Below are positions 45,601 to 52,909 of a DNA stretch of 64,000 bases, one piece after another. This DNA comes from RGIG4790 sp964437615 (GTDB lineage Bacteria; Bacillota; Clostridia; Christensenellales; UBA1242): NCBI GenBank assembly GCA_964437615.1, contig CAYTHL010000001.1:21553-85552 (forward strand). Direction: 5' to 3'. How positions within the stretch are numbered: the stretch's first letter is position 1; each line of letters opens with the position of its first letter. The translations under genes were made by a program, and so were the position numbers. The notes beneath the pieces are model-generated. The model searched no databases, was not told the DNA's origin, and was given only the letters and a program-made list of their open reading frames with translations.

Positions 45601-46098
45601 CATAGGCAGCTTGCAAACTTGAGTGGCAATGTGGCTAGCTAGAGCCATGTCTTGCGCCTCTTGCACACTGCTGCTGGCTAACATGCCAAAGCCAGTTGGA
45701 CGGCAGGCATAAATGTCGCTGTGGTCGCCAAAAATGCTAAGTGCATGCGTAGCGACAGTTCTTGCTGCTACATGAATAACGCACGGCAAGCCTTCGCCAG
45801 CAATTTTATACATGTTTGGTAACATCAAAAGCAGCCCCTGACTACTTGTAAATGTGGTTGCATTTGCTCCCGCCGTAAGCGCACCATGAAGGGCGCCACT
45901 TGCGCCGCCTTCGCTCTGCATCTCGGTTACGGACACCGTGTTGCCCCATAAATTCTTCTTGCCCGCAGCAGCCCAAGCGTCTATATTTTCTGCCATAGGG
46001 CTACTTGGGGTAATTGGATAAATAAAGGCATGGTCGGCAAACAAATATGCCATGCTGGCACAAGCTGTGTTGCCGTCTATAGTAATTCTGTTGTTCAT
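42604..46098 (-). CDS. nifJ: pyruvate:ferredoxin (flavodoxin) oxidoreductase
   Basis: Homodimeric PFOR, 1164 residues, full length. It oxidises pyruvate to acetyl-CoA and CO2, reducing ferredoxin. Domains in order: the N-terminal pyrimidine domain I, the transketolase C-like domain, the gamma domain, a linker, then the ferredoxin domain with two 4Fe-4S motifs (CIECNFCSLVCP and CTGCGNCALVCP). The C-terminal TPP domain has ACAGCGE, GDGWAYDIGYGG and YSNTGGQ. The additional proximal-cluster cysteines are present. A GGAGA site precedes the start. It is a central enzyme of anaerobic fermentative metabolism. Confidence 0.97.
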   Translation of the reverse strand: MNNRITIDGNTACASMAYLFADHAFIYPITPSSPMAENIDAWAAAGKKNLWGNTVSVTEMQSEGGASGALHGALTAGANATTFTSSQGLLLMLPNMYKIAGEGLPCVIHVAARTVATHALSIFGDHSDIYACRPTGFGMLASSSVQEAQDMALASHIATQVCKLPMLHFFDGFRTSHEINTIEPISDDVVRNIANSFSVLQSRPVGLTPLAPSMRGTSQDQSIYFQNREASQPLYNGVAAAYEQIFGAISKATGRKYAPFEYYGAKDATNVIVCMGSGADTAISAALKLAAAGAKVGVIKVRLYRPFDSQRFAKCIPSTAQVISVLDRTKECGAVYEPLAQDVISALAETGKNIKVLGGRYGLSSKEFTPQMVVSVLENAASRCPKNHFTVGITDDLSKSSLPKAKQKLPVQDEALDCVFYGYGSDGTVSANKNSIKIISSEAGMYGQAYFVYDSKKSGSLTISHLRMSKKPINMPYLIDEPDFVACHNRHFLGRYDMLSGIKTGGTFLLNAPWKTVAELDKNLPADVRRIIASKKLAFYCIDAEHIALQVGLNRRINLVMQTAFFALGKFLPLEKSIEYIKAMAQKSYASKGEEVLRQNFAAVDMSLASLIKIDYPQSWKDAQDSQPKPTNDQYYENYLKPILAHKGDGLPTSAFNASGTIPTGTASLEKRDVASNLPQWISENCIECNFCSLVCPHAVIRPYLINSTDPVCGKVPCKPAIGVPNYNFKVQISPKDCTGCGNCALVCPAKNKALVMVEKQKIESTEQKFYNLLKNHTNVATVFDRFSIKGSQFNKPLFEFSGACAGCGETPYIKLLTQLFGEKLLIANATGCSSIYSGTAPTCSYAKNQDGCGPAWANSLFEDNAEFGLGMKKAHESNRKLVTDIINLAIADKVFDAATTKLLSAWVNGDHSAATCGKIVSLVSKKAANSANPKDILSSGIASSIVNLKGGLADTSVWIIGGDGWAYDIGYGGLDHVLASGENVNILVLDTEVYSNTGGQASKSTPMGASAKFATAGKKTHKKDLGALARVYPNVYVAQVALGANMQATINAFKEAEAHNGPSIIIAYCPCINHGTDMSTTPMQQKLAVESGYWPIYRYNPATDTLTMDQPAATKQFTDFTQTQSRYFVLVRGGNKAAQLLQNNSASFAHKRLEKLFKLANKN

Positions 46099-46198
46099 AA
46101 AATCTCCAAAAATTTATGCAGTTTTAGTTTGATTATTAGCATAATAATCTAATTATAAGATTTTAATTAAAACTAGTCAAACAAATGTAAAAATAATA

Positions 46199-46227
46199 TT
46201 GAAATTTAATAACTTTCATGATATAAT
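46199..46227 (+). promoter_or_regulatory. promoter giving a leaderless truA transcript
   Basis: TTGAAA (46199-46204), 17 nt, extended -10 TGA-TATAAT (46222-46227). Six nt later is the truA ATG at 46234. This is the clearest example of the leaderless pattern in the window. Confidence 0.82.
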
Positions 46228-46233
46228 AGCGCC

Positions 46234-46971
46234 ATGCAAAACTATAAATTACAAGTTATGTACAATGGCAAAAATTATAGCGGCTGGCAAATTCAAGACG
46301 GAAAATCTACCATAGAGGGCTGCTTAACCCGGGCCATAAAGGATTTTAGCGGCCAAGATGTGGTTGTTGTTGGCAGCGGCAGAACTGACGCCGGTGTTAG
46401 CGCCTTTGCGCAAGTGGCAAATGTAAAATTGCAAAAACAAATGCCCGAGCAAAAGTTGATGCACGCCATAAATAGCCACTTGCCGGCAGATATTAGGGTT
46501 ACGGGAGTACAAAAGGTTGACGGCAACTTTAATGCCAGATTTAGTGCAAAAGTAAAAACTTATCATTATTATTTTTATACAAGCCTTGTAAACCAGCCTC
46601 TTTTAGATGCATTTGCACTAAAAACACGGCAAAATTTAGACATAAAAAGTATCAAAAAAGCCTGCAAATACTTAGTTGGTACCAAAAATTTTAAAAGTTT
46701 TGTTGCGGCACGCAGTGGGAAAACCAATTTCGAAAGAACAATAACTAGCGCCAAAATTCAAAAAGTTGGCAAAAACTTGTATAGACTATCAATTAGCGGC
46801 ACAGGTTTTTTGTACAACATGGTGCGCATTATTATGGGTACGCTAATTATGGTGGGCGAGGGCAAACGAACCCCTGCCGATTTTAAAGCAATAATCGCCG
46901 CACAAGACCGCACTAAAGCTGGCAAAACTGTTCCCCCAACCGGCTTAATTCTCTATAACGTGAAATACTAA
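46234..46971 (+). CDS. truA: tRNA pseudouridine(38-40) synthase
   Basis: Pseudouridine synthase for positions 38-40 of the tRNA anticodon stem, 245 residues. The catalytic Asp is in GSGRTDAGVSAFAQ. NARFSAKVKTYHYYF and GTGFLYNMVRIIMGTL are the conserved core and C-terminal motifs. The family length is about 245-270, so it is complete. There is no ribosome binding site. The start codon lies 6 nt after a strong extended -10 box and is probably the first transcribed triplet. Confidence 0.95.
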   Translation: MQNYKLQVMYNGKNYSGWQIQDGKSTIEGCLTRAIKDFSGQDVVVVGSGRTDAGVSAFAQVANVKLQKQMPEQKLMHAINSHLPADIRVTGVQKVDGNFNARFSAKVKTYHYYFYTSLVNQPLLDAFALKTRQNLDIKSIKKACKYLVGTKNFKSFVAARSGKTNFERTITSAKIQKVGKNLYRLSISGTGFLYNMVRIIMGTLIMVGEGKRTPADFKAIIAAQDRTKAGKTVPPTGLILYNVKY

Positions 46972-47042
46972 CAATAAATAGCCTAAATGTAAATTTAAGC
47001 TATAAAACGACCATTTTAGACAAATAACATTAATTTAGAGAT

Positions 47043-47096
47043 TTAATATTTCTTTAATGCTTTGGCAAGCTGGTCAGAGCAGTCGTCAAAATTGTG
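47043..47096 (-). pseudogene. C-terminal remnant of a second TSCPD-domain gene
   Basis: On the minus strand the last 18 codons read HNFDDCSDQLAKALKKY-stop, matching the end of the intact neighbour (TSCPDQLAKALKKYLGK). Synonymous codons differ between the copies (CTT GCC against TTA GCA, for example), so this is a diverged paralogue rather than a fresh duplication. No upstream coding sequence or start is detectable in the 100 nt before it, which instead holds hairpins. Confidence 0.6.
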
Positions 47097-47158
47097 CTTT
47101 GGTTAGCCCACATAAAAAATATTTTATGTGAGCTTATTTTTAGCGCAATTTTTCCTCT

Positions 47159-47189
47159 CCCCATAGGTTTTTGTTAAAAACCTATGGGG
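47159..47189. repeat. perfect 14-bp inverted repeat (hairpin)
   Basis: CCCCATAGGTTTTT at 47159-47172 pairs perfectly with AAAAACCTATGGGG at 47176-47189 around a 3-nt loop. No T-run follows on either strand, so it is not a standard terminator. It is followed by GGCCCC. Confidence 0.8.
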
Positions 47190-47245
47190 GCCCCAAAGGT
47201 GGCACAAGCTGCCCCATTAAAGATTATCAAAAACTATATTTATAT

Positions 47246-47488
47246 TTATTTGCCTAAATATTTCTTCAATGCTTTTGCTAATTGATCGGGGCAGCTTGTG
47301 CCGTTGCGGCAAGGTATGCCCTCTAGTAATTCAATAACTTCGGTTATAGGTCTGCCTTCGGCAAGTTTAGCCACGCCAAGTGTGTTGCCGGGGCAGCCGC
47401 CCCAAAACTTTATGTTGCATACTTTATCCCCGTCTATATCAAATGTAATCTGACGGCAACATGTGCCAGTTGTTATAAATGTTTCCAT
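47246..47488 (-). CDS. TSCPD domain-containing protein
   Basis: A complete 80-residue small Cys-containing protein of the TIGR03905 type. GTCCRQI, WGGCPGNT, GIPCRNG and the eponymous TSCPDQLAKAL are all present. The same domain closes some ribonucleotide reductases, where cysteines may bind metal. The stand-alone form is widespread in Clostridia and its function is unknown. AAAGGAT precedes the start. A decayed second copy lies 150 nt downstream. Confidence 0.9.
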   Translation of the reverse strand: METFITTGTCCRQITFDIDGDKVCNIKFWGGCPGNTLGVAKLAEGRPITEVIELLEGIPCRNGTSCPDQLAKALKKYLGK

Positions 47489-47601
47489 GTTTTTTATCCT
47501 TTAAGTTGTTTTTATTGCCAAAAGTTTGCAAAATTTTTTACGGTGCATTTGCTAAATAATTTCGAATTTTTTGCCAAAAGTTTTTAATAGCACATTTTTG
47601 G

Positions 47602-48132
47602 CTATTCTTCTATTAGTATATTATAAATTGCCGCATACACATCGCTTGCTTTATCTAGCCAGCGCTTGTAAATTTGTTTTGCCACCGCTCGGTTTGGCGC
47701 GTTTAATTTAAGTTCTAGTTTTGTGCCAAGTGGCTCGGTTATTTTTAAAAGCACAGTGTAGCTACCATCGGCATTTTTGTAGTAATCCCTAAAATATTCT
47801 TGCCGGCGCCTAAAGTTTAGTCGATTTTCTTTTACAAAATTGGTTATTTCATCTCGCAAACTTGTTGGAATTTTGGCAAAAAAGTAACTGAGGCAGTTTC
47901 TGCCGTCGTTGGTTATGGTGTAGTACTTTACACCAGACTGATTTGTGCTTTCTACAATAAACCCGGTGTCCAAAAGGTCGGCCATAATTTCCTTGCAAGT
48001 AATGTAGCTTATCCAATTATTGCGGCTGCAACACATTTCGGTTATCGAGGCGTCTGTTAGCGGCATTTCCATATTCTCAAAAACATAAAGCATAACAAGT
48101 TTGCTAATAGTGGTGTTGTTTGCTGTATCCAT
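47602..48132 (-). CDS. DUF4364 family protein
   Basis: A 176-residue protein of the clostridial DUF4364 family. The N-terminal 90 residues look like a winged helix (KLVMLYVFENMEMPLTDASITEMC, then YYTITNDGRNCL), and the rest is a mixed beta domain. It may therefore bind DNA, but this is not shown. I chose the start at 48132 because GGGAGG lies 7 nt upstream. A longer frame to 48243 would cross the promoter (TTCACT at 48189-48184, 17 nt, TATACT at 48166-48161). Confidence 0.85.
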   Translation of the reverse strand: MDTANNTTISKLVMLYVFENMEMPLTDASITEMCCSRNNWISYITCKEIMADLLDTGFIVESTNQSGVKYYTITNDGRNCLSYFFAKIPTSLRDEITNFVKENRLNFRRRQEYFRDYYKNADGSYTVLLKITEPLGTKLELKLNAPNRAVAKQIYKRWLDKASDVYAAIYNILIEE

Positions 48133-48160
48133 GCGCCCCTCCCTTTTTGTGTCCGTGGCT

Positions 48161-48189
48161 AGTATAACATAGAGTTTATAAAAAGTGAA
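48161..48189 (-). promoter_or_regulatory. promoter of the DUF4364 gene
   Basis: On the minus strand TTCACT, a 17-nt spacer, TATACT preceded by TGT (extended -10). Confidence 0.68.
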
Positions 48190-48302
48190 TAACTTTTTTA
48201 AATTTTTTGCAAAAAATGCAAAATTTTGGCTAAAACACCACAAAATGATTGAGATTTTGCTTCCAGTGTGCTAATATGTTTACTACTTATGGGAGCCACA
48301 AA

Positions 48303-49019
48303 ATGAAAATATCTAAACAAGATATACAAATTTTTACCGACGCCTGCGACAACATGGTTAGCAGCAAGTTTATATTAGTAGACAAGCGTATTGGTGATAT
48401 TTTAAAGGCAATTGCGCAATGCAAGCCAGTATACAACACCATAGCCAAATGCGTAATCAACTTCAATTTTGATGCCGAATGGAAAATTGCCACGGCAAAA
48501 TTGGGTGATTTTAGACTGCCAGAGGACGCCAAAAGAATAGTCGCCCTAGTATTTTTTATGCTAAACAGCATAGATAGCGGTAAAATTAACATTAGCAACC
48601 TGCTAATGCAACATTTTAGCAAGGACGAAGACAAGCGCAGTAGTTACACCGTCTTTTGCGAAAAGATTATTTTACCCTTTAAAAATTGCATTGTAAATGC
48701 ACTTTGTCCCGAAAGTAAGCCAGCAAAACTAAAAGAAACGGCGGCGGATGCCGAGCGGTTAGCCGCAGTGCCAGCCGATGTTATAAATAGGCTAGACTTT
48801 TTGGCAAAGGATATAAAAGAATATGCCCTAGGTGCAAAAAAAATAAAGGGCTGCAAAGTGTCAAAACCAACTTATATGCAACTTTTAGAGTGTCTAATAT
48901 TTGCAGTTAAGTTGGCAAACCTTGTGCAAGTACGCTTGCTAGCCAGCAGTTTGGTAGAGCTAAGCGGCAAAGATAAGGAATTAATTAGCCGCCTTAGTGG
49001 TATACTAGAAATAGTTTAA
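48303..49019 (+). CDS. hypothetical protein
   Basis: A 238-residue, mostly alpha-helical, Lys/Ala-rich protein without signal peptide or membrane segments. I do not recognise it. I chose the ATG at 48303 because GGGAG lies 7 nt upstream. The frame is open for 18 further codons upstream. It is followed after 43 nt by a small helical gene and then the IscR-like regulator, so it probably heads a three-gene unit. Confidence 0.72.
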   Translation: MKISKQDIQIFTDACDNMVSSKFILVDKRIGDILKAIAQCKPVYNTIAKCVINFNFDAEWKIATAKLGDFRLPEDAKRIVALVFFMLNSIDSGKINISNLLMQHFSKDEDKRSSYTVFCEKIILPFKNCIVNALCPESKPAKLKETAADAERLAAVPADVINRLDFLAKDIKEYALGAKKIKGCKVSKPTYMQLLECLIFAVKLANLVQVRLLASSLVELSGKDKELISRLSGILEIV

Positions 49020-49062
49020 AAAATTAGTTAAATTGCCAAAATTTGCAATAAAGGAGCAAAAT

Positions 49063-49422
49063 ATGACAGATTTAGAATTAATTAAGCAAATTGATGCCGT
49101 TATAGAGCAGTACACTAAATATTGGGCAGAAGATCTTAAAAAACTTTATGACAAATATGGCGATAAACTAGAAACCGAAAAGGGCGAAAAGCCGCTTAAA
49201 AAGCTTACAAAAAAGTATTCGCCAATATTTGCAGACTTGCTTTTTGAGCGTGAAGACGTGTACAACCGAATTGTTGCTGCAAGCGAAGCCGAGTTTATGG
49301 ACGAGTTTAAGCCAAAGGTAGACCAAGAAAAGGTTGGTGCAAGCAAACCACAAATTAAAACAATGCAACAAATTAGCGACGAAATTTATCAAAAAATTAC
49401 GCCAAAAGACGGCGAAGAATAG
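49063..49422 (+). CDS. small hypothetical helical protein
   Basis: A 119-residue, highly charged, helical protein (YTKYWAEDLKKLYDKYGDKL and similar) of unknown family. I chose the ATG at 49063 for its AAAGGAG site 6 nt upstream. A longer frame begins at 49033 without a site. It ends 9 nt before the IscR-like gene, which has no strong site of its own, so the two are probably translationally coupled. Confidence 0.72.
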   Translation: MTDLELIKQIDAVIEQYTKYWAEDLKKLYDKYGDKLETEKGEKPLKKLTKKYSPIFADLLFEREDVYNRIVAASEAEFMDEFKPKVDQEKVGASKPQIKTMQQISDEIYQKITPKDGEE

Positions 49423-49431
49423 GCAAAAATT

Positions 49432-49845
49432 ATGGAAATTAAATCTAAGGGGCGCTATGCGGTGCGCGTAATGGCAGATATTGCTAGGCATAAACAAGAT
49501 GCCGAGTTTGTTTCGGTTGCAGACATTGCGGCAAGGCAAGACATATCTGTAAAATATTTAGAGCATATTATTGCCCAGCTTGTTGGGGCGGGGCTACTTA
49601 TTAGCCAAAGGGGCAAACTTGGCGGCTATAAACTATCTAAATTACCCAAAGAATATACCATTATGGAGATACTAAAATGCACGGGTGAGCGCGTGCAAAT
49701 TTCTAATTGTGACAAGCGTCCAGACTGTCCGCACGTCGGCAAGTGCGACACCCAAGGCGTTTGGGGCGCCCTAGACAGCCTAATTAGCGACTATCTAAGC
49801 CGCGTCACCCTGCAAGACCTGCTAGACCGAACTTACAACAAGTAA
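49432..49845 (+). CDS. iscR: Rrf2 family iron-sulfur regulator, IscR-like
   Basis: A 137-residue winged-helix regulator of the Rrf2 family. The N-terminal HTH is about 1-65 (KYLEHIIAQLVGAGLLISQRG). Three cysteines at 93, 99 and 105 have the C-x5-C-x5-C spacing of IscR, which ligates a 2Fe-2S cluster. It lies immediately before nifS-nifU, whose promoter carries a palindrome at the transcription start (49898-49924). I infer feedback control of cluster assembly. A related cysteine-metabolism regulator (CymR) would lack these cysteines. Confidence 0.88.
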   Translation: MEIKSKGRYAVRVMADIARHKQDAEFVSVADIAARQDISVKYLEHIIAQLVGAGLLISQRGKLGGYKLSKLPKEYTIMEILKCTGERVQISNCDKRPDCPHVGKCDTQGVWGALDSLISDYLSRVTLQDLLDRTYNK

Positions 49846-49868
49846 TTTTAAATTTTTTATAAAAGTGG

Positions 49869-49924
49869 TTGACAAGGCGTAAAATGTGGAATATAATAAA
49901 ATCCTACTGTGGTGGTAGGATTTT
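49869..49924 (+). promoter_or_regulatory. nifS-nifU promoter with palindromic operator
   Basis: TTGACA (49869-49874), 17 nt, TATAAT (49892-49897), both exact. Immediately downstream a 10-bp inverted repeat, AAAATCCTAC (49898-49907) and GTAGGATTTT (49915-49924), spans the predicted start near 49904. The 5' arm begins before the start, so the full hairpin cannot form in nifS mRNA. This favours a protein-binding operator, most likely for the IscR-like protein. It might also end readthrough from iscR. Confidence 0.75.
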
Positions 49925-49978
49925 ATTTTGTAGATATTATTTGTCTGCAAAATGTACATACTAAAAAAGGAGCAAATA

Positions 49979-51163
49979 ATGATATATTTAGATAACGCAG
50001 GCACAACAAAGCCTAGCGAAAAAGCCATAGAGGCAATGGTTAAGTGCCAAACAGAGTTTTTTGGTAATCCTAGCAGTTTGCACACAGCGGGGCAGAAAGC
50101 AAAGGAAGTGCTAGAAGACGCCAGAGCAAAAATAGCAAGCTGTTTGGGTGCTGATGTCGGAGAAATTTACTTTACGGCAGGCGGTAGCGAAAGTGACAAC
50201 TGGGCAATCAATTCGGCTGCCGAGTTTGGTGCAAGAATGGGTAAAAAACACATTATTACTAGCAGTTTTGAGCATCACGCCGTGCTGCACACCCTAAAAA
50301 AGTTAGAAAAAAACGGCTTTCAAGTTACATATTTGCCAGTGCATGAAGACGGCATTGTGCAAATAGACGAGCTTAAGGCGGCGCTTAGGCCAGACACATG
50401 CCTAGTTACAATAATGCACGCCAACAACGAAATTGGAACAATTCAGCCAATAAGTCAAATTGCCCAAATTTGCAGAGAGCATAAGGTGCTGTTTTTTAGC
50501 GATTGCGTGCAGACGGTGGGGCAGCTGCCTATAAATGTGCATGAGCTTGGCATAGATATGATTAGCTTTTCTGGCCATAAATTTCACGGCCCTAAGGGTG
50601 TAGGTGGATTATATTGCCGCCGTGGCGTTCCGCTACTATCATTTATAGAGGGCGGCGCGCAAGAAAAAGGTCGCAGAGCAGGTACCGAAAACTTGCCAGC
50701 AATTGTGGGCATGTCGGTAGCCTTAGAAGAAGCGGTAAGCCTTATGGACAAAACGGCTAAACACGAAACCAAACTAAGAGATAAACTTATAAAAGGGCTT
50801 AGCAAAATTCCTCATAGTGCCTTAAACGGCAGCGCCACAAATAGGCTTCCAAACAACTTTAATATGTGTTTTGAGGGCATAGAGGGCGAAAGTCTGCTGC
50901 TATTACTAGACGACAAAGGTATTTGCGCGTCTAGCGGAAGCGCTTGCACTTCGGGTTCGCTAGACCCAAGCCATGTTCTGCTTGCTATTGGCAGACCGCA
51001 CGATGTTGCACACGGTTCGTTAAGGCTTACGCTTAGCAGGTTTACAACCGAAGCCGAAATTGACGCCGTTATAAAGGCTGTGCCAGAGATTGTGGACTAT
51101 TTGCGAAAAATGTCGCCAGTTTGGGATGCCCTTGTAAAAGGCAAAAAAGAGTTTATGCTCTAA
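49979..51163 (+). CDS. nifS: cysteine desulfurase
   Basis: PLP enzyme that takes sulfur from cysteine for iron-sulfur cluster and thio-modification pathways, 394 residues. The PLP lysine is in SFSGHKFHGPKG and the catalytic cysteine loop is CASSGSACTSGS. The opening YLDNAGTT differs from the common LDNAATT by one residue. I chose the start at 49979 because AAAAGGAG is 6 nt upstream. The upstream ATG at 49952 would overlap it. It is followed by nifU at 38 nt, so the two are co-transcribed. Confidence 0.95.
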   Translation: MIYLDNAGTTKPSEKAIEAMVKCQTEFFGNPSSLHTAGQKAKEVLEDARAKIASCLGADVGEIYFTAGGSESDNWAINSAAEFGARMGKKHIITSSFEHHAVLHTLKKLEKNGFQVTYLPVHEDGIVQIDELKAALRPDTCLVTIMHANNEIGTIQPISQIAQICREHKVLFFSDCVQTVGQLPINVHELGIDMISFSGHKFHGPKGVGGLYCRRGVPLLSFIEGGAQEKGRRAGTENLPAIVGMSVALEEAVSLMDKTAKHETKLRDKLIKGLSKIPHSALNGSATNRLPNNFNMCFEGIEGESLLLLLDDKGICASSGSACTSGSLDPSHVLLAIGRPHDVAHGSLRLTLSRFTTEAEIDAVIKAVPEIVDYLRKMSPVWDALVKGKKEFML

Positions 51164-51201
51164 AATAAAAAATTGGGGCTAAAAGCCCAAAGGAGAAAGA
51201 T

Positions 51202-51645
51202 ATGTTATATAGCGAAAAGGTTATGGACCATTTTAGAAACCCACGCAATGTGGGCGAGATTGCCGACGCCGACGGAATTGGCGAGGTTGGCAATGCCAAG
51301 TGTGGAGATATTATGCGTGTGTACATTAAAGTAAAGGACGGCATAATAGAAGATGTAAAGTTTATGACATTTGGCTGTGGCAGTGCAATAGCCACCAGCA
51401 GCATGGCAACCGAACTTATAAAAGGCAAGCCAGTAAGCGAGGCGCTAGATTTAACTAATCAAGCCGTGGTGGAGGCGCTAGGCGGGCTACCTGCCTATAA
51501 ACTGCACTGTTCGGTGCTAGCTGAAGAAGCGGTTAAGGCAGCCATAGTAGATTACTACAACAAAAACAATATTCCTTATGACAAACAGAAATATTGCGCT
51601 GGCGACTGTCCTTGCATCCACGAGCATGACAAAACAGAAGACTAA
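51202..51645 (+). CDS. nifU: iron-sulfur cluster scaffold protein NifU/IscU type
   Basis: Scaffold on which NifS builds iron-sulfur clusters, 147 residues. Three conserved cluster cysteines lie in NAKCGD, FGCGSA and KLHCSVL, and the Asp of GD is also present. The last 20 residues carry two more cysteines (CAGDCPC), as in many clostridial NifU-like proteins. It has an AAAGGAG site and shares the nifS operon. Confidence 0.94.
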   Translation: MLYSEKVMDHFRNPRNVGEIADADGIGEVGNAKCGDIMRVYIKVKDGIIEDVKFMTFGCGSAIATSSMATELIKGKPVSEALDLTNQAVVEALGGLPAYKLHCSVLAEEAVKAAIVDYYNKNNIPYDKQKYCAGDCPCIHEHDKTED

Positions 51646-51672
51646 TTTACATTGCAATGCAAACAAAAATAT

Positions 51673-51715
51673 AAAGATTGGCAAAAATTTAAAAAGTTTT
51701 GCTAATCTTTTTTTG
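51673..51715. terminator. terminator between nifU and a convergent gene
   Basis: AAAGATTGGCAAAA pairs with TTTTGCTAATCTTT (one mismatch) and seven T follow. Confidence 0.78.
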
Positions 51716-51721
51716 CGAGCG

Positions 51722-52873
51722 CTAGTATAGGTCGGTAAAGCGGTGCTTGCCGGTGGCGTCTTTGTAACTAATTATTGTGGACAAGTTGACATTTTCTACG
51801 CTTTTAAAAATATTGTCTTCTATTTGCGGGTCTTCCTTGGCAATGCTAGCAATTATTCCCTTAACTTTTTTGCGTTTAGAGCCAGCATAGTCTATATTGC
51901 AGCCGGCGTCGCTACAAGTGTTGGTAAAGCGGCAGGCACACTGGATAAAGTGCAAATTGTTGTAATCTCGCCACTTTATAATATCTTTTTCTCTAACCAA
52001 ATACATTGGACGAATAAGCTCCATGCCCTCAAAATTGGTGCTTTTTAGCTTGGGCATCATGGTTTGAACCTGCCCACCATAGAGCATGCCCATTAAAATA
52101 GTTTCTATAACGTCGTCGTAGTGGTGGCCAAGAGCAATCTTATTGCAGCCCAAAATTTTTGCCTGATTATACAAATGCCCCCGTCGCATGCGTGCGCACA
52201 GATAGCATGGAGATTTTTCTACCTTAAATACGCTGTCAAAAATGTTGGTTTCAAAAATGGTTAGCGGAATGCCCATTAGTGCGGCATTTTTCTCAATTAT
52301 CTCACGATTTTCTTTGCTATAACCGGGATCCATAACCAAAAAAACCAGCTCAAAATTAAATTTATTGTGGCGTTTTAGTTCCTGAAACAGCTTGGCCATA
52401 AGCATGGAGTCCTTGCCGCCAGAAATGCAGACGGCAACCTTGTCGCCCTGGCTGAGCAGTTGATACTCGTTTATACCTTTGCAAAACTGACTAAAAATAT
52501 TTTTGTGAAAATACTTGTTCTTGCGCAGACTGTCTTCTATTTGCGCCGTTTTGTTGCCGTTTAAGCTCTCTACCAAATGGTCTTTAAGCCACCCCGTGTA
52601 GCCACCACTAAGGCTGCGCGCAATATATCCAGCTTCTACCAACTTTTGGGCAACGCCAATGCTCACTGTGCCGCTTTTACAACAAATAATATATTCCTTA
52701 CTTTTGTTTAATTTGGCGGCGGGCTGCAGAATGTCTTTTTCTTCTATATTAATTGCCCCAGCAATATGCCCCAGCGCAAAAGCTTCGGCACTTCTTATGT
52801 CGATAATCTCGTACTTATCCTTATCTTTTTTGCCTAAGCAAGAGTAACTTATTTCTATGTTAGTATCTTCCAT
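51722..52873 (-). CDS. rhodanese domain fused to TtcA-like PP-loop ATPase
   Basis: A 383-residue fusion. The N-terminal rhodanese domain (about 20-115) has the active-site loop CCKSGTVS. The C-terminal TtcA-family domain has the PP-loop SGGKDS near 150, the CxxC pair CYLC and a later Cys in CACRFTNTC, the arrangement that binds a 4Fe-4S cluster in tRNA 2-thiocytidine synthetases. The fusion would pass persulfide sulfur directly to a tRNA thiolase, with NifS next door as sulfur source. Exact target C32 is inferred. The start lies 7 nt after a -10 box without a ribosome binding site. Confidence 0.88.
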   Translation of the reverse strand: MEDTNIEISYSCLGKKDKDKYEIIDIRSAEAFALGHIAGAINIEEKDILQPAAKLNKSKEYIICCKSGTVSIGVAQKLVEAGYIARSLSGGYTGWLKDHLVESLNGNKTAQIEDSLRKNKYFHKNIFSQFCKGINEYQLLSQGDKVAVCISGGKDSMLMAKLFQELKRHNKFNFELVFLVMDPGYSKENREIIEKNAALMGIPLTIFETNIFDSVFKVEKSPCYLCARMRRGHLYNQAKILGCNKIALGHHYDDVIETILMGMLYGGQVQTMMPKLKSTNFEGMELIRPMYLVREKDIIKWRDYNNLHFIQCACRFTNTCSDAGCNIDYAGSKRKKVKGIIASIAKEDPQIEDNIFKSVENVNLSTIISYKDATGKHRFTDLY

Positions 52874-52880
52874 GTATTAG

Positions 52881-52909
52881 ATATTAGCAAAAAGCTACAA
52901 AAATTTCAA
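52881..52909 (-). promoter_or_regulatory. promoter giving a leaderless rhodanese-TtcA transcript
   Basis: On the minus strand TTGAAA (52909-52904), 17 nt, extended -10 TGC-TAATAT (52886-52881). Seven nt later is the ATG at 52873, with no ribosome binding site. Confidence 0.75.
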
